Shown here piece after piece: positions 1 to 7,778 of a DNA stretch of 64,000 nucleotides. The stretch spans positions 1 to 64,000 of the forward strand of contig NZ_JAOTSB010000009.1 of assembly GCF_030247605.1 (NCBI RefSeq). The letters run 5' to 3'. A program made the position numbers and the translations under genes. Each line of letters opens with the position of its first letter. The first letter of the stretch is position 1. This stretch comes from Acidaminobacter sp. (GTDB taxonomy: Bacteria > Bacillota > Clostridia > Peptostreptococcales > Acidaminobacteraceae). The notes under the pieces were generated by a model. The model ran no database searches, was not told the origin of the DNA, and was given only the letters and a program-made list of their open reading frames with translations.

Positions 1-33
1 CATACAAATAGATGTTAATTTGCTGCAATTTTC

Positions 34-57
34 TTTCACCCATTGGGTGAAAGAATG
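34..57. other. Inverted repeat (possible terminator or operator)
   Basis: The half-site CTTTCACCC is followed after two bases by its complement, giving a short perfect hairpin downstream of the FAD-subunit gene. Read on the minus strand it is followed by AAAATTG rather than a T-run, so it is a poor intrinsic terminator. Its role is not known. Confidence 0.35.
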
Positions 58-138
58 GTTTTGGCTTAACGATTATAAATACTTGCTTAAAGGGTTATAT
101 GAGTAGATTGCACGTAGAATCTAGGTCAAAGTTATATT

Positions 139-157
139 CATAAGAACTGATCCTCCT
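139..157 (-). other. Relict ribosome site and start codon after the FAD subunit
   Basis: On the minus strand AAGGAGG is followed about 10 bases later by an ATG at 141, but the frame closes after six codons (ATG AAT ATA ACT TTG ACC TAG). The sequence beyond is AT-rich. This fits the lost start of a downstream operon gene. It could also be a chance site or a short regulatory ORF. Confidence 0.35.
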
Positions 158-162
158 TAGGC

Positions 163-960
163 CTAAAGCAGTTTGAGCAGAACGCGCTCGATCAGCGCTG
201 GGGCGACGGCTTTGCGGTATTCTCCGGATGCTCGGAGGTTGGTGGCGAAATCGAGCTCATCGGCAGCCATTTTGGCGGCGGTTTTAGCGGTCTCTGGGGT
301 AAGGCCATTTTCGTTCAGGTAAGCCATGGCGCCAGTCGCGAGCTTAGCCACGCGCGGGCGGATCCCAACGGAGATACGGTACTGGCCGTCGCAGACTGAG
401 GCGGCGGCGTTTATAACAGCAAAGTCGCCCTTGGAACGGCGGATGGAGTCGAAAGCGGCCTTCGTGGTTTCAGGATTCTTGATGACAATTTTTTCAAGGA
501 TGTCAAAGCGGCGCTTGCGCTTTGCCAGGAATTCATTGAAGGCCATGCGGCGGTCGCCGTACATGACGAGCTCGGCGTCGAGGGCTAGAAGAGCCGTATT
601 AGGGTCAGAGAAAGCGTACTTGCTGTAGGCGGTCGCGCCCAGAGTAGCAAGATTTCGGAACTGGACGCCGACGATATACTTCATGGCGTCAGACCACATG
701 CCGGAGAAGCAGTTCTTTAGGTAAGGATCCGTTTCGATGCTGCGGAAGGTCGCCATAGCGCCAATTTCCACGGCGTTTTCGATGGGTTTTATGTAGTCGA
801 GGCCGAGGTCAACAAGGTCCACTGCGAGGTCAATCGTTTTGTCGCCAAGCTTCAGCATTAGCATGCCACCGCCGAGGACCTGAGACTTCTTGTTGGATTT
901 CAGAAGTGTCATGGCCTCGTCCATGGTTTGGGGACGGGCGTATTCGCGAATCGTGAGCAT
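163..960 (-). CDS. FAD-binding subunit of a molybdenum hydroxylase (xanthine dehydrogenase / CoxM family)
   Basis: The protein resembles the FAD-binding middle subunit of xanthine dehydrogenase and CO dehydrogenase. It has the N-terminal stretch with VLGGGMLMLKL (around residues 30-40), an ATLGATAYS segment, and the CO_deh_flav_C-type C-terminal part. In the family this subunit passes electrons from a [2Fe-2S] subunit to NAD. The ATG at 960 is preferred over a TTG two codons earlier because GAGGAGG lies 8 bases before it. The usual 2Fe-2S and molybdopterin partners are absent on both sides within the window. A good ribosome site just downstream leads only into a 6-codon ORF, so the gene may be a remnant of a larger operon. 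Substrate unknown. Confidence 0.85.
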   Translation of the reverse strand: MLTIREYARPQTMDEAMTLLKSNKKSQVLGGGMLMLKLGDKTIDLAVDLVDLGLDYIKPIENAVEIGAMATFRSIETDPYLKNCFSGMWSDAMKYIVGVQFRNLATLGATAYSKYAFSDPNTALLALDAELVMYGDRRMAFNEFLAKRKRRFDILEKIVIKNPETTKAAFDSIRRSKGDFAVINAAASVCDGQYRISVGIRPRVAKLATGAMAYLNENGLTPETAKTAAKMAADELDFATNLRASGEYRKAVAPALIERVLLKLL

Positions 961-1020
961 GAACAAATCCTCCTCTAAATGAAGTTGCGTGGGATTACTT
1001 TACCAACTGCAATGATGTAA

Positions 1021-1147
1021 GTGAAACGGCTTAGAAGCACGCGATGCAAGGCGCGCGTAAATTGGGCGATTCGAGCATACATTGAGGTATGTGAGTGAGC
1101 ACAATTTACGCAGCAACGCCGCAGCGTGTCGCTTATAAGTCGTTTCT
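1021..1147. repeat. Long imperfect palindromic element
   Basis: The ends GAAACGGCTTAGAAGC and GCTTATAAGTCGTTTC are near-complementary. Nested inside are GTAAATTG/CAATTTAC and, at the centre, CATAC-attgag-GTATG. The whole folds as one long hairpin of about 125 bases with no coding signal. I see no second copy in the window. It resembles dispersed palindromic intergenic repeats, but its class is not identified. Confidence 0.55.
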
Positions 1148-1292
1148 TTGAATCCTTCGCCGGATGGACCGGTTTGAAATACCAGATCCGTCCGCGAGTG
1201 CGTCATGGGGGGCATGACATCATTCTTTTAAGCGGCTTTTCAGTTAGCAGCGCTCGGCTTAGCGCCCGCAGCCTGTCCGGCCGGCGAAAGAC

Positions 1293-1426
1293 TCAAAAAT
1301 AAAAGTCAGCGCAAGGTATATATACCCTGAGCTGACTTGTTTAAGACTTAAAGATTCTCAAGCACGATCCAGCAATGCTATTGAAGTTGGATGTTTTTCG
1401 GTGAACATGGCGTTTCCCCGAACCAC
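1293..1426 (-). ncRNA. Candidate small RNA or leader transcript of unknown class
   Basis: A near-consensus promoter reads into about 130 nt with no ORF and ends in a strong intrinsic terminator. The terminator hairpin (AGTCAGC/GCTGACT outer stem with an inner AGGTATATATACCT, 1304-1337) is followed on the minus strand by TTTTATTTTT. Short internal stems are visible (CCCG/CGGG; ATGTT/AACAT). It lies upstream of the FAD-subunit gene in the same direction, so it could be a terminated leader or a free-standing sRNA. I tried matching it to purine riboswitch, SRP and 6S patterns without success. Confidence 0.55.
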
Positions 1427-1432
1427 GGGATT

Positions 1433-1461
1433 ATTATACGTCCGTGACTACAAATTGTCAA
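1433..1461 (-). promoter_or_regulatory. Strong sigma-A promoter with dyad over the -10 box
   Basis: On the minus strand TTGACA (1461-1456) and TATAAT (1438-1433) are separated by exactly 17 bases. The -10 box sits inside an inverted repeat with CACGG/CCGTG arms (about 1425-1447), which could be an operator or an early stem of the transcript. It drives the candidate small RNA. Confidence 0.75.
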
Positions 1462-1618
1462 TACAATTGAAGGCCTAAATAGGACGGTTCATCATTTTTC
1501 GTTGTTAAAAAGACACAAAGGCGTCGACGACTATTGCAGGAATTGACTGAAAAGTCGGAGTTTGAAGAACCATCGGCTAGCTCTCGTTAACTTCACCTCT
1601 TTGATTGTCTGTGTGAAT

Positions 1619-1993
1619 TCAAAGATTTTTCTCTCTGACCAGACCGGCCTTAAAAAACTCAGCTTGATAATCTTTGTTTTTTTGATAGATGACCACGCCA
1701 AATCTGTCAATGTGTGTTTTTAGCATTTCATTTTCAATGGTGTTATAATCCAGGACATCAAAAAAATATGGAAGCGGCAGTTCTTCATTAAGACATTCAC
1801 TCAATCTGCGAATGGTGGAACGGTCAATAATTTCACCCTTCACTGCCAGATCCACATCAGATCCCGGTTTGTAATTCCCCATTGCCCTGCTTCCAAAGAG
1901 AACGAGTTCCTCAATATTCGGATCCTTCTTAGCAGCCTCTAGAATATAAGTAAAATCTCTGTCTAAGAGTCCACTCTTTTCATTCTTCCACAT
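1619..1993 (-). CDS. MNT-type minimal nucleotidyltransferase (antitoxin-like)
   Basis: This is a small nucleotidyltransferase of the MNT fold. GSRAMG at residues 34-39 and the metal-binding pair D47/D49 are visible, with a third acidic residue near D79 (FFDVLDY). In HEPN/MNT modules the MNT protein AMPylates and silences its HEPN partner. The start overlaps the end of the upstream HEPN gene by 14 bases, so the two are translationally coupled. ATG at 1993 is chosen because GAGAGG lies just before it. The gene pair has clearly lower GC than the neighbours, which fits horizontal acquisition. Identity as an antitoxin is inferred from the pairing. Confidence 0.85.
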   Translation of the reverse strand: MWKNEKSGLLDRDFTYILEAAKKDPNIEELVLFGSRAMGNYKPGSDVDLAVKGEIIDRSTIRRLSECLNEELPLPYFFDVLDYNTIENEMLKTHIDRFGVVIYQKNKDYQAEFFKAGLVREKNL

Positions 1994-2396
1994 TTTCAAC
2001 CTCTCCGCTCAGCTTCTCATACAGCTTTTTCAGTTCTGGGAAGTATATTTCGGCAATGTCTGTGATCATTTTTTCTGCAAGCTTAGGGTCATAAGTATGA
2101 ACTGTCAAATTTCGATCTGTGAGGGCGTCGATCCAGACATGTCCATTTTCAATAATTCCTGCCTGAAACGCTGTTTTAATTACTTCTCTCGGACTATTAA
2201 CCTGAAATACCTGAGCCTCAAGATAATCTTTTAGCACTTTCCAGGCGAGTTCAAAGGAGACTTCAAAAAATTGAATGACCCCGGCGCGTTCCAGCTCGTT
2301 ATCAATTGGGGCTCCAATATATTTTTCTAGAAGTTTGTAGGATAGCTCAAAATTTGCAAATCTCTGCTTCCATCTGACGACTTTTAAATCTGTCAT
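1980..2396 (-). CDS. HEPN-domain protein (HI0074 family, nucleotidyltransferase substrate-binding)
   Basis: The protein is an all-helical HI0074-type partner of the downstream MNT gene. R95-N-L-T-V-H100 matches the HEPN Rx4H motif, which is the RNase active site in toxic members, so an intact toxin is plausible. The ATG at 2396 follows GGAGGGAGAA. A longer reading frame starting at 2414 would place its start codon inside that ribosome site and is rejected. Whether it acts as a toxin here or as a housekeeping substrate-binding subunit cannot be read from sequence. Confidence 0.85.
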   Translation of the reverse strand: MTDLKVVRWKQRFANFELSYKLLEKYIGAPIDNELERAGVIQFFEVSFELAWKVLKDYLEAQVFQVNSPREVIKTAFQAGIIENGHVWIDALTDRNLTVHTYDPKLAEKMITDIAEIYFPELKKLYEKLSGEVENVEE

Positions 2397-2509
2397 TTGA
2401 TTTTCTCCCTCCAATGAACCGTAGATCCATCCCTTTCAAACTCAGCAGTGACCTCTTCTTATCATCCTTCTATGGTGATTTATGATAACCAACCATCGGC
2501 CCAAACGCC

Positions 2510-3283
2510 CTAAAATTTAAACGTCAGCTGATCCACCTCGTGGACACTGTCAATGACGATGTCCTCCAGCACGCAGGGGACGCCCAGCAGGCCGGTGACG
2601 GCAGCTTCGAGCTCGTGGCAGGACTCCAGGTAGAAGACCCGGCGGCTGTACTCGACGAGCTTGGTATTCTGGCGGTTGTTCAGAATGGTTTTTTCGAGGG
2701 CGGTGAGAGTGCCGCGGGCGGTGATTTCAACGGTGCTGCCGTGAATAAAAGCCTGGAGGTCCCGCGGGCCTTTGCCGCTGCGCTCCTTGATCAGCGCGGA
2801 GATCTCCCCCCTCAGGGATTTTTCCAGAGCCTGCTTTTGCTCCAGATCCACCAGCTGATTGGCAATCAGCGTCGTGCGCACCGAGGCCTTCAGCACCTGT
2901 TCCGCCAATGCTTCGAGCTGCGTCACAAGGACTGTGGTGTCCACCGGCTTTACGTGATATTTAACAATACCCAGGTCCACCGCTTCCAGAATTGTGTCGC
3001 TGTCCGACAGGGCGCTCAGGATGATGACCGGCGTCCTGTATCCCTTCTCCCGCAGCGCCCGCACCATCTCAAGACCCGTCATGCCCGGCATGCGCAGGTC
3101 TGTCAGGATGATGTCCGGCAGCTGCTCCTCAAAGCGCTTCAGGCCATCCTGGCCATTCTCGCCGGTAATCAGCTTGCCGACCCGGCGCTTCAGAAATTTC
3201 GAAAACTCCTCCCGGGTATCCGCTTCGTCCTCCACGTAAAGAAGCCGGATGTGGGAAAGCAGGGATGGGGTGCCTTGGGTCAT
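2510..3283 (-). CDS. Response regulator with C-terminal DUF2294-like domain
   Basis: Residues about 10-130 form a CheY receiver: acidic pair E18/D19, phospho-acceptor D62 in TDLRMPG, and the KP pair in VKPVD. The C-terminal half (GKGPRDLQAFIHG, LTALEKTIL) resembles the DUF2294 family rather than a DNA-binding or cyclic-di-GMP domain, so the output is not an obvious transcription factor. The gene follows the sensor kinase with an ATGA overlap, and its ribosome site AAGGAG lies inside the kinase end. It most likely receives phosphate from that kinase. The role of DUF2294 is not established. Confidence 0.8.
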   Translation of the reverse strand: MTQGTPSLLSHIRLLYVEDEADTREEFSKFLKRRVGKLITGENGQDGLKRFEEQLPDIILTDLRMPGMTGLEMVRALREKGYRTPVIILSALSDSDTILEAVDLGIVKYHVKPVDTTVLVTQLEALAEQVLKASVRTTLIANQLVDLEQKQALEKSLRGEISALIKERSGKGPRDLQAFIHGSTVEITARGTLTALEKTILNNRQNTKLVEYSRRVFYLESCHELEAAVTGLLGVPCVLEDIVIDSVHEVDQLTFKF

Positions 3284-5919
3284 GGGGTCTCACTCCTTAA
3301 GGGCTCAAGATTGGGCTTTGCCGATGGTCGCGCGGCAGTCTCCCCAGCGGCGGCGTTGTCTGCTTGTCCCGCGTTTGCCAGGACCACAGCCTTCGCCGGG
3401 ATCCGGATGGCAAAGCTGGCGCCGGCCGCATTACTCTCCTGCAGAATCAGCTGGCCGCCAAACTGATTCTCAATAATGGATTTCGCGATATACAGACCCA
3501 GGCCGGTGCCTTTGCCGCCGGTCTTGGTCGTGAAGTAGACGTTGAAAATGTCGTCCTTTAGCGCTTCAGGCACGCCGGGGCCGGAGTCTCGGACAATGAT
3601 CCCGCAGCAGGCATCCGGTTTTGGCAGATTGGGTGCAGTGAGTTCCAGTGCCGTGACCGGGCTGCCCTGATCACTGAGACAGCCGCAATCATCGGGGGCA
3701 GTGAGCTCGATGTCTATAAACCTTTGATCCACAGACGTGCCCGCCATAGCCATGGCATCAATGGCATTGGTGACCAGGTTGAAGAGCACCTGGGAGAAGC
3801 CCTGTCTGGAGCCCGCCAGTTCGAAGGCGGCTCGGGCATGGATGCTGGCCTTCACTTTGTTGAAACGGAGGTTCTCCTCCAGCAGATCCAGAACGGTTTC
3901 GATTTCTTCCTGAGGCGAGAAGACTACCGGAGTGCTGTCCGGCTTTAAAAAGTCTCTGAAGTCATCTATGGTTTCCGACATTTTCTTGATGAGACGCTTG
4001 GATTTTTCAATGGCCTTGGTGAGCTCGTCCGGATGGAGATCGCCGTAATGGAAGCCGTCCTCCAGATTGCTGAGGATCAGGGACAGGTTGTTGAGAGGCT
4101 GGCGCCACTGGTGGGCAATGTTGGCGACCATTTCGCCGGTTGCTGCAAGTCTGCCTTGATGGGCGATCAGAGCCTCTTTCTGGCGGTTCTCGTCCAGTTC
4201 CTTTTTAAAGAGCCGCTCGAGCTCCAGGTTGATCTGCTCCAGCTTGAGGCTGAGGCGCTCTCTGCCCGGGACGTCCAGGACTTCCAGGGAATCCAGAGGT
4301 TTGATAGCCTCCGGTCCAATTTCCGCGGCAATGTCGTCGACTATGGCTCGGAAGCGGGCTTCGCTCCGTCGGACGGCCTCTTCCTCAAAGAGGTCCCAGG
4401 TGATGTCCTCGATCATGGCCAGGTTGACCATTTCGTCCGTTTCAGGGTCCTTGATCCGCGTCATGAAGACCCGGGCGTGGAGCAGGGTGCCGTCTTTGCG
4501 GACGTAAGTGCGTTCGATCTCGATTTCGTTCAGATGACCATCGGCAAGGGCTGAAAGCTCTTCTGAGCCCTGGTCTCTGGAGTTTGGATCCACCAGGTCC
4601 AGTATGTTCATTCCAATCAGCTCTTCGAGCGGATAGCCAATCTGTCTGGCCCAGGTTCCGTTGGCCTGAAGGATTGTGCCATTCATGTCTGCCATGGTGA
4701 TGGCCAGGACGGCGTTGTCAAAGATGGACTGGTGGCGGGCGTAGGAACGGGACAGCGTCGCTTCCGCCTTGAGGCGCTCGGCGATCTCGTCGTTCAGCTC
4801 CCGGTTGCGCACGAAGAGAAAAAGCACCATGAGCACCACCAGAAGAATGACAAAAGCTATGATTTGCCCCTGACGCTTTTCCGTGTCCTCAATCCGGTTG
4901 GCTTCAAGAATGGCCTTATAATCAAACAGAATGGAATCAATGGGATACGTCTCCGCCATGAACCCCAGTTCTTTGAGGGACTGCTGCATATGATCCCAGC
5001 GCAGGGGGTTCAGGTTGCCTATGGCCACGACCGGATACAGCATCAGGTCCTGAACGACCTCGGCTTGAAAACGGTTGTACTGGGTGTGCTCCGTTTGATC
5101 CATGTCCTGTCGGGGGTGCTCCCGGCTTATGGTTATTGAAGTTACATCCGGATTTTTCAGCGCGTATTCCCAACCCTTGATAGTGGCTCTTCGAAAGCGC
5201 TCCACCAGATCAGGATTTGAGACCACAAGCCGGGTCGATGTAAACAGGGAGTCCCCGTAAAAGTCTATGCCGTAGTCGATGGGACGAATCACGCGGACGT
5301 CGATCCCTTCCCTGGCGGCGTAGTAGCCCATGGTGCCCAGGTAGCTGGGAATCACGTCAAACCGGCCGGTCAGGAGGTCTTCAAAGGCTATGCTCATGGA
5401 AGCGCTTCGCAGCTTGGCGTCATCCGGCACAATACCACGGGAGATCATCATGGCCTGGAGCTCCAGGTCCAGGGTGTCGTCGAGTCTGCGGGCGACATTC
5501 AGGGTGTTGAAGTCCTCGATCCCTTCGAAGGGGGTGTCGGCCAGCATGTAAAACTCCGTTGGGCTCTTCTGGAAGAAGGAAGCGACTATCTTAAGCTGAT
5601 TATTGCCCATGTCAAGCAGGATATCCGAGGTGCCTACGCCAAAGTCGGCGCGGCTGCTGATGACCTCATCGGTGGGGCGCAGCACCTGTCTTCGCTCATC
5701 GAAGCCATGGCGGATCTCGACCTCAAGGCCCTCCTCTTCGTAATAGCCCTGCCAGAGGGCCTGATAATAGCCCGAAAACTGGAACTGAGGGTCCCATCTG
5801 AGCTGGAGGACGACTTTGTCCAGTTTGTCTTCGCTCCCTGCGAATGCAGGCGTGGCTGCCGGGATCAGGAGGGCGTTAAGGATCAGAAGCAAGATGAGGC
5901 ATTTGATTGGTCTGAACAT
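3280..5919 (-). CDS. Hybrid sensor: NMT1/THI5-type periplasmic binding domain, PAS and histidine kinase
   Basis: In order: a signal peptide (about 1-27); an NMT1/THI5-like solute-binding domain (about 30-260, starting KVVLQLRWDPQFQFSGYYQAL, a pattern typical of pyrimidine/thiamine-precursor binding proteins); a transmembrane helix (about 352-370); a PAS domain (about 395-510); then a HisKA segment with the acceptor His in NIAHQWRQPL and an HATPase with NLVTNAIDAM, DSGPGVP and GKGTGLGL. The binding domain fused to the kinase should sense a small external ligand directly. The C-terminal tail after the ATPase is low in complexity. The response regulator overlaps its stop codon. Confidence 0.88.
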   Translation of the reverse strand: MFRPIKCLILLLILNALLIPAATPAFAGSEDKLDKVVLQLRWDPQFQFSGYYQALWQGYYEEEGLEVEIRHGFDERRQVLRPTDEVISSRADFGVGTSDILLDMGNNQLKIVASFFQKSPTEFYMLADTPFEGIEDFNTLNVARRLDDTLDLELQAMMISRGIVPDDAKLRSASMSIAFEDLLTGRFDVIPSYLGTMGYYAAREGIDVRVIRPIDYGIDFYGDSLFTSTRLVVSNPDLVERFRRATIKGWEYALKNPDVTSITISREHPRQDMDQTEHTQYNRFQAEVVQDLMLYPVVAIGNLNPLRWDHMQQSLKELGFMAETYPIDSILFDYKAILEANRIEDTEKRQGQIIAFVILLVVLMVLFLFVRNRELNDEIAERLKAEATLSRSYARHQSIFDNAVLAITMADMNGTILQANGTWARQIGYPLEELIGMNILDLVDPNSRDQGSEELSALADGHLNEIEIERTYVRKDGTLLHARVFMTRIKDPETDEMVNLAMIEDITWDLFEEEAVRRSEARFRAIVDDIAAEIGPEAIKPLDSLEVLDVPGRERLSLKLEQINLELERLFKKELDENRQKEALIAHQGRLAATGEMVANIAHQWRQPLNNLSLILSNLEDGFHYGDLHPDELTKAIEKSKRLIKKMSETIDDFRDFLKPDSTPVVFSPQEEIETVLDLLEENLRFNKVKASIHARAAFELAGSRQGFSQVLFNLVTNAIDAMAMAGTSVDQRFIDIELTAPDDCGCLSDQGSPVTALELTAPNLPKPDACCGIIVRDSGPGVPEALKDDIFNVYFTTKTGGKGTGLGLYIAKSIIENQFGGQLILQESNAAGASFAIRIPAKAVVLANAGQADNAAAGETAARPSAKPNLEPLRSETP

Positions 5920-6030
5920 GGATCCCCGCCGCCTTTCACAGAGTTTATTACAATTGAGGTGAATTGTAAGGATTTATGTTGTCGCATTTATGTTATCGCA
6001 TTTATTATATCTGAAATTGGGGGAATGCTC

Positions 6031-6063
6031 AAAAAAAGAAAAAGCCCCTTCAGGCTTTTATTT
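6031..6063 (-). terminator. Intrinsic terminator of the 6111-6557 gene
   Basis: On the minus strand AAAAGCC and GGCTTTT arms flank TGAAGG and are followed by TCTTTTTTT. Confidence 0.75.
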
Positions 6064-6110
6064 TGATATGGCTCGATATTGTCTGTTTCAGGGTTCATGG
6101 ATATAAGTTC

Positions 6111-6557
6111 CTACAGTGAAAGTCCAAAGGCCCCAACGCCAATCATGAGCACCAGATTGAGAACGGAAATGATCGCAAAGGACACTACCAGGAGATATTC
6201 CTCCAGATCAACCAGGTGCGAGATCCGGTTTCTGAGACGGAAGCCTTTTACGGAAGCTTCTGCAGGGCGCTCAGGTTTTGTCTCTTCCTCTTTCACCTGA
6301 TCGAGGTCAATGATGGAAATGGGCTTTTGACCGCTCGGCAGCAGGCTTTCGCCCCGGCCTTCCTCGGGCTTTTTCGAGCGCTTGGTCTCATGGATGATCT
6401 CCCAAATCGTGAGCAGTGCAAAAATCACTGTCCAGACCGCAAAAAACAGTGCCGTGTGTCTAAATTCCAAAAACGTCAATAATTCGATGGCGAACGCGGA
6501 GAGGATGGACATGTACAGTGCCAGACCTCGTCTTGGTCGCGTAGTTTCCTGCTGCAT
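6111..6557 (-). CDS. Hypothetical membrane protein, about three transmembrane helices
   Basis: Not recognised. Two hydrophobic segments lie near the N-terminus (YMSILSAFAIELLTF and LFFAVWTVIFALLTI), then a charged linker rich in K, E and P, then a C-terminal helix (LLVVSFAIISVLNLVLMIGVGAF). ATG at 6557 follows GAGGTGATCC. The reading frame continues 34 codons upstream, but without a ribosome site and with a proline/threonine-rich, non-protein-like sequence. Followed by a good terminator, so probably a single-gene unit. Confidence 0.65.
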   Translation of the reverse strand: MQQETTRPRRGLALYMSILSAFAIELLTFLEFRHTALFFAVWTVIFALLTIWEIIHETKRSKKPEEGRGESLLPSGQKPISIIDLDQVKEEETKPERPAEASVKGFRLRNRISHLVDLEEYLLVVSFAIISVLNLVLMIGVGAFGLSL

Positions 6558-6837
6558 GGGTGGATCACCTCGTCTGGTTGATGGATTGGGCGACGTTCTG
6601 TTGGGATGAAGTAGTGTGGTTGAGGGTATTATGTGCCTATTGTCAATGGTCGGATGCATTCCATGTAACGTATTCCACGCTACGAGTTATGTTAATCCAC
6701 TCTCATTTGCTTTTAATGATACCTTATTTACCATTAATCGGAAAGTGAAATTTCAATTTTGTTCACGGAATTTTAGAAAATTGAGGAATGCGGATGGTGG
6801 GGGGATGAGCAGGGAAAACTGGGTGTCTTCGGCTAGC

Positions 6838-6931
6838 GCCTATCGACCCCGAGTTTCTGTTGAGGTAAACCGGGTGTCTGACACCCAGTTTCAGTTGAGG
6901 CAAACCGGGTGTCTGACACCCAGTTTCTGTC
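6838..6931. repeat. Palindromic GGTGTCTGACACC repeats (two copies)
   Basis: Two copies of GGGTGTCTGACACCCAGTTT (6868-6887 and 6907-6926) are separated by TGAGGCAAACC-like spacers. A third, decayed unit precedes them. Related units occur at 9546-9700, 46113-46140 and in shorter form elsewhere. The 430-base gap between 6557 and 6988 holds these repeats and the kamE terminator; nothing else was seen. Confidence 0.7.
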
Positions 6932-6940
6932 ATAAATAAA

Positions 6941-6975
6941 AAAAGGGAAACCGGCGCTCTTACCGGTTTCCCTTC
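6941..6975 (-). terminator. Terminator of the kamABCDE operon
   Basis: On the minus strand the arms AAGGGAAACCGG and CCGGTTTCCCTT enclose an 8-base loop and run into TTTTTTT right after the kamE stop. Confidence 0.9.
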
Positions 6976-6987
6976 CATGTATTTGAA

Positions 6988-7776
6988 TTATACCAAACCC
7001 CGCTGCACCATCTGCGTCACGACAAAGGTTGCCACGTGCTCCGCGTAAGTGCCGGTGGAGAAGCCTGCATCGTAGCCAATTTCCTTTGCCAGCTCATGGC
7101 TGATCCTCGGACCGCCGGCGACGACCACCAGCTTGTCTCGGAGGCCTTCTGCCTCAATGAGCTCAATCAGGTTGGTCAGGTTCGGGATGTGAACGTCCTT
7201 CTGGGTGACGACCTGGGAGACAATCACGGCGTCAGCGTTCAGTTCGATCGCCTTCGCCAGGAATTCCTCGTTAGGCATCTGAGAGCCCAGGTTGTAGGCT
7301 TCAATGCCTTCGTAGCGCTCGAGGCCGTAGTGGCCATCGTAGCCTTTCATGTTCATAATGGCGTCGATGCCGACAGTGTGGGCATCCGTGCCGGTGCAGG
7401 CGCCTACAATGACGACCGGGCGCTTGATGTTTTCCTTGATGTAATCCTCAACGCCATACTTGTCCATGACCTCGACGTCGACTTTTGGCACTTCGATCTT
7501 GGTGAAGTCTACGGTGTGGGTGCCTTTGCCGTAGCACACGAAGAAGGTGTAGCCTACGCCCAGGTCTTCGTAGTGGCTGATCTGAGGCTCATCGACGCCC
7601 ATCTTGAGGAGATAGAGGCGGGCGGCTTCGCGGGCTTCGTCGGAGTAAGGCACCGGGAGTGTGAAGCTGAACTGCATCATGCCATCGTTGAGGGTATCGC
7701 CATAAGGCTTGATTTTGGTGAGGTCAATGGTGGAATGTGCTGTGGTGGATGTGGTTGAACGACCATCGGCAGACAT
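6988..7776 (-). CDS. kamE: Lysine 5,6-aminomutase beta subunit (cobalamin/PLP-binding)
   Basis: Subunit of the adenosylcobalamin- and PLP-dependent enzyme that moves the epsilon-amino group of D-lysine or L-beta-lysine. The cobalamin-binding DAHTVG motif places the axial-ligand histidine at residue 133. The PLP-binding lysine is at 144 (NMKGYDG), the same spacing and numbering as known for the Clostridium sticklandii enzyme. Length 262 residues is typical. It starts two bases after the kamD stop. Codons 3-5 (Ala-Asp-Gly) are encoded by a copy of the dispersed GCCGATGGT motif, so the motif may have extended or altered the N-terminus. Confidence 0.97.
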   Translation of the reverse strand: MSADGRSTTSTTAHSTIDLTKIKPYGDTLNDGMMQFSFTLPVPYSDEAREAARLYLLKMGVDEPQISHYEDLGVGYTFFVCYGKGTHTVDFTKIEVPKVDVEVMDKYGVEDYIKENIKRPVVIVGACTGTDAHTVGIDAIMNMKGYDGHYGLERYEGIEAYNLGSQMPNEEFLAKAIELNADAVIVSQVVTQKDVHIPNLTNLIELIEAEGLRDKLVVVAGGPRISHELAKEIGYDAGFSTGTYAEHVATFVVTQMVQRGLV

Positions 7777-7778
7777 TA

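Noticed and set aside
1000..1215. 71-codon frame upstream of the FAD subunit
   Set aside because: It lies across the long palindrome and has no ribosome site; non-coding repeat explains it better.
1293..1440. Purine-type riboswitch variant
   Set aside because: TATAATAATCCC and AAACGCC vaguely recall the class, but the TATAAT is the promoter -10 box and the conserved junctions and loop bases do not match.
2540..3466. 308-codon open frame opposite the response regulator and kinase end
   Set aside because: A shadow of two recognised genes; no ribosome site and no protein-like features.
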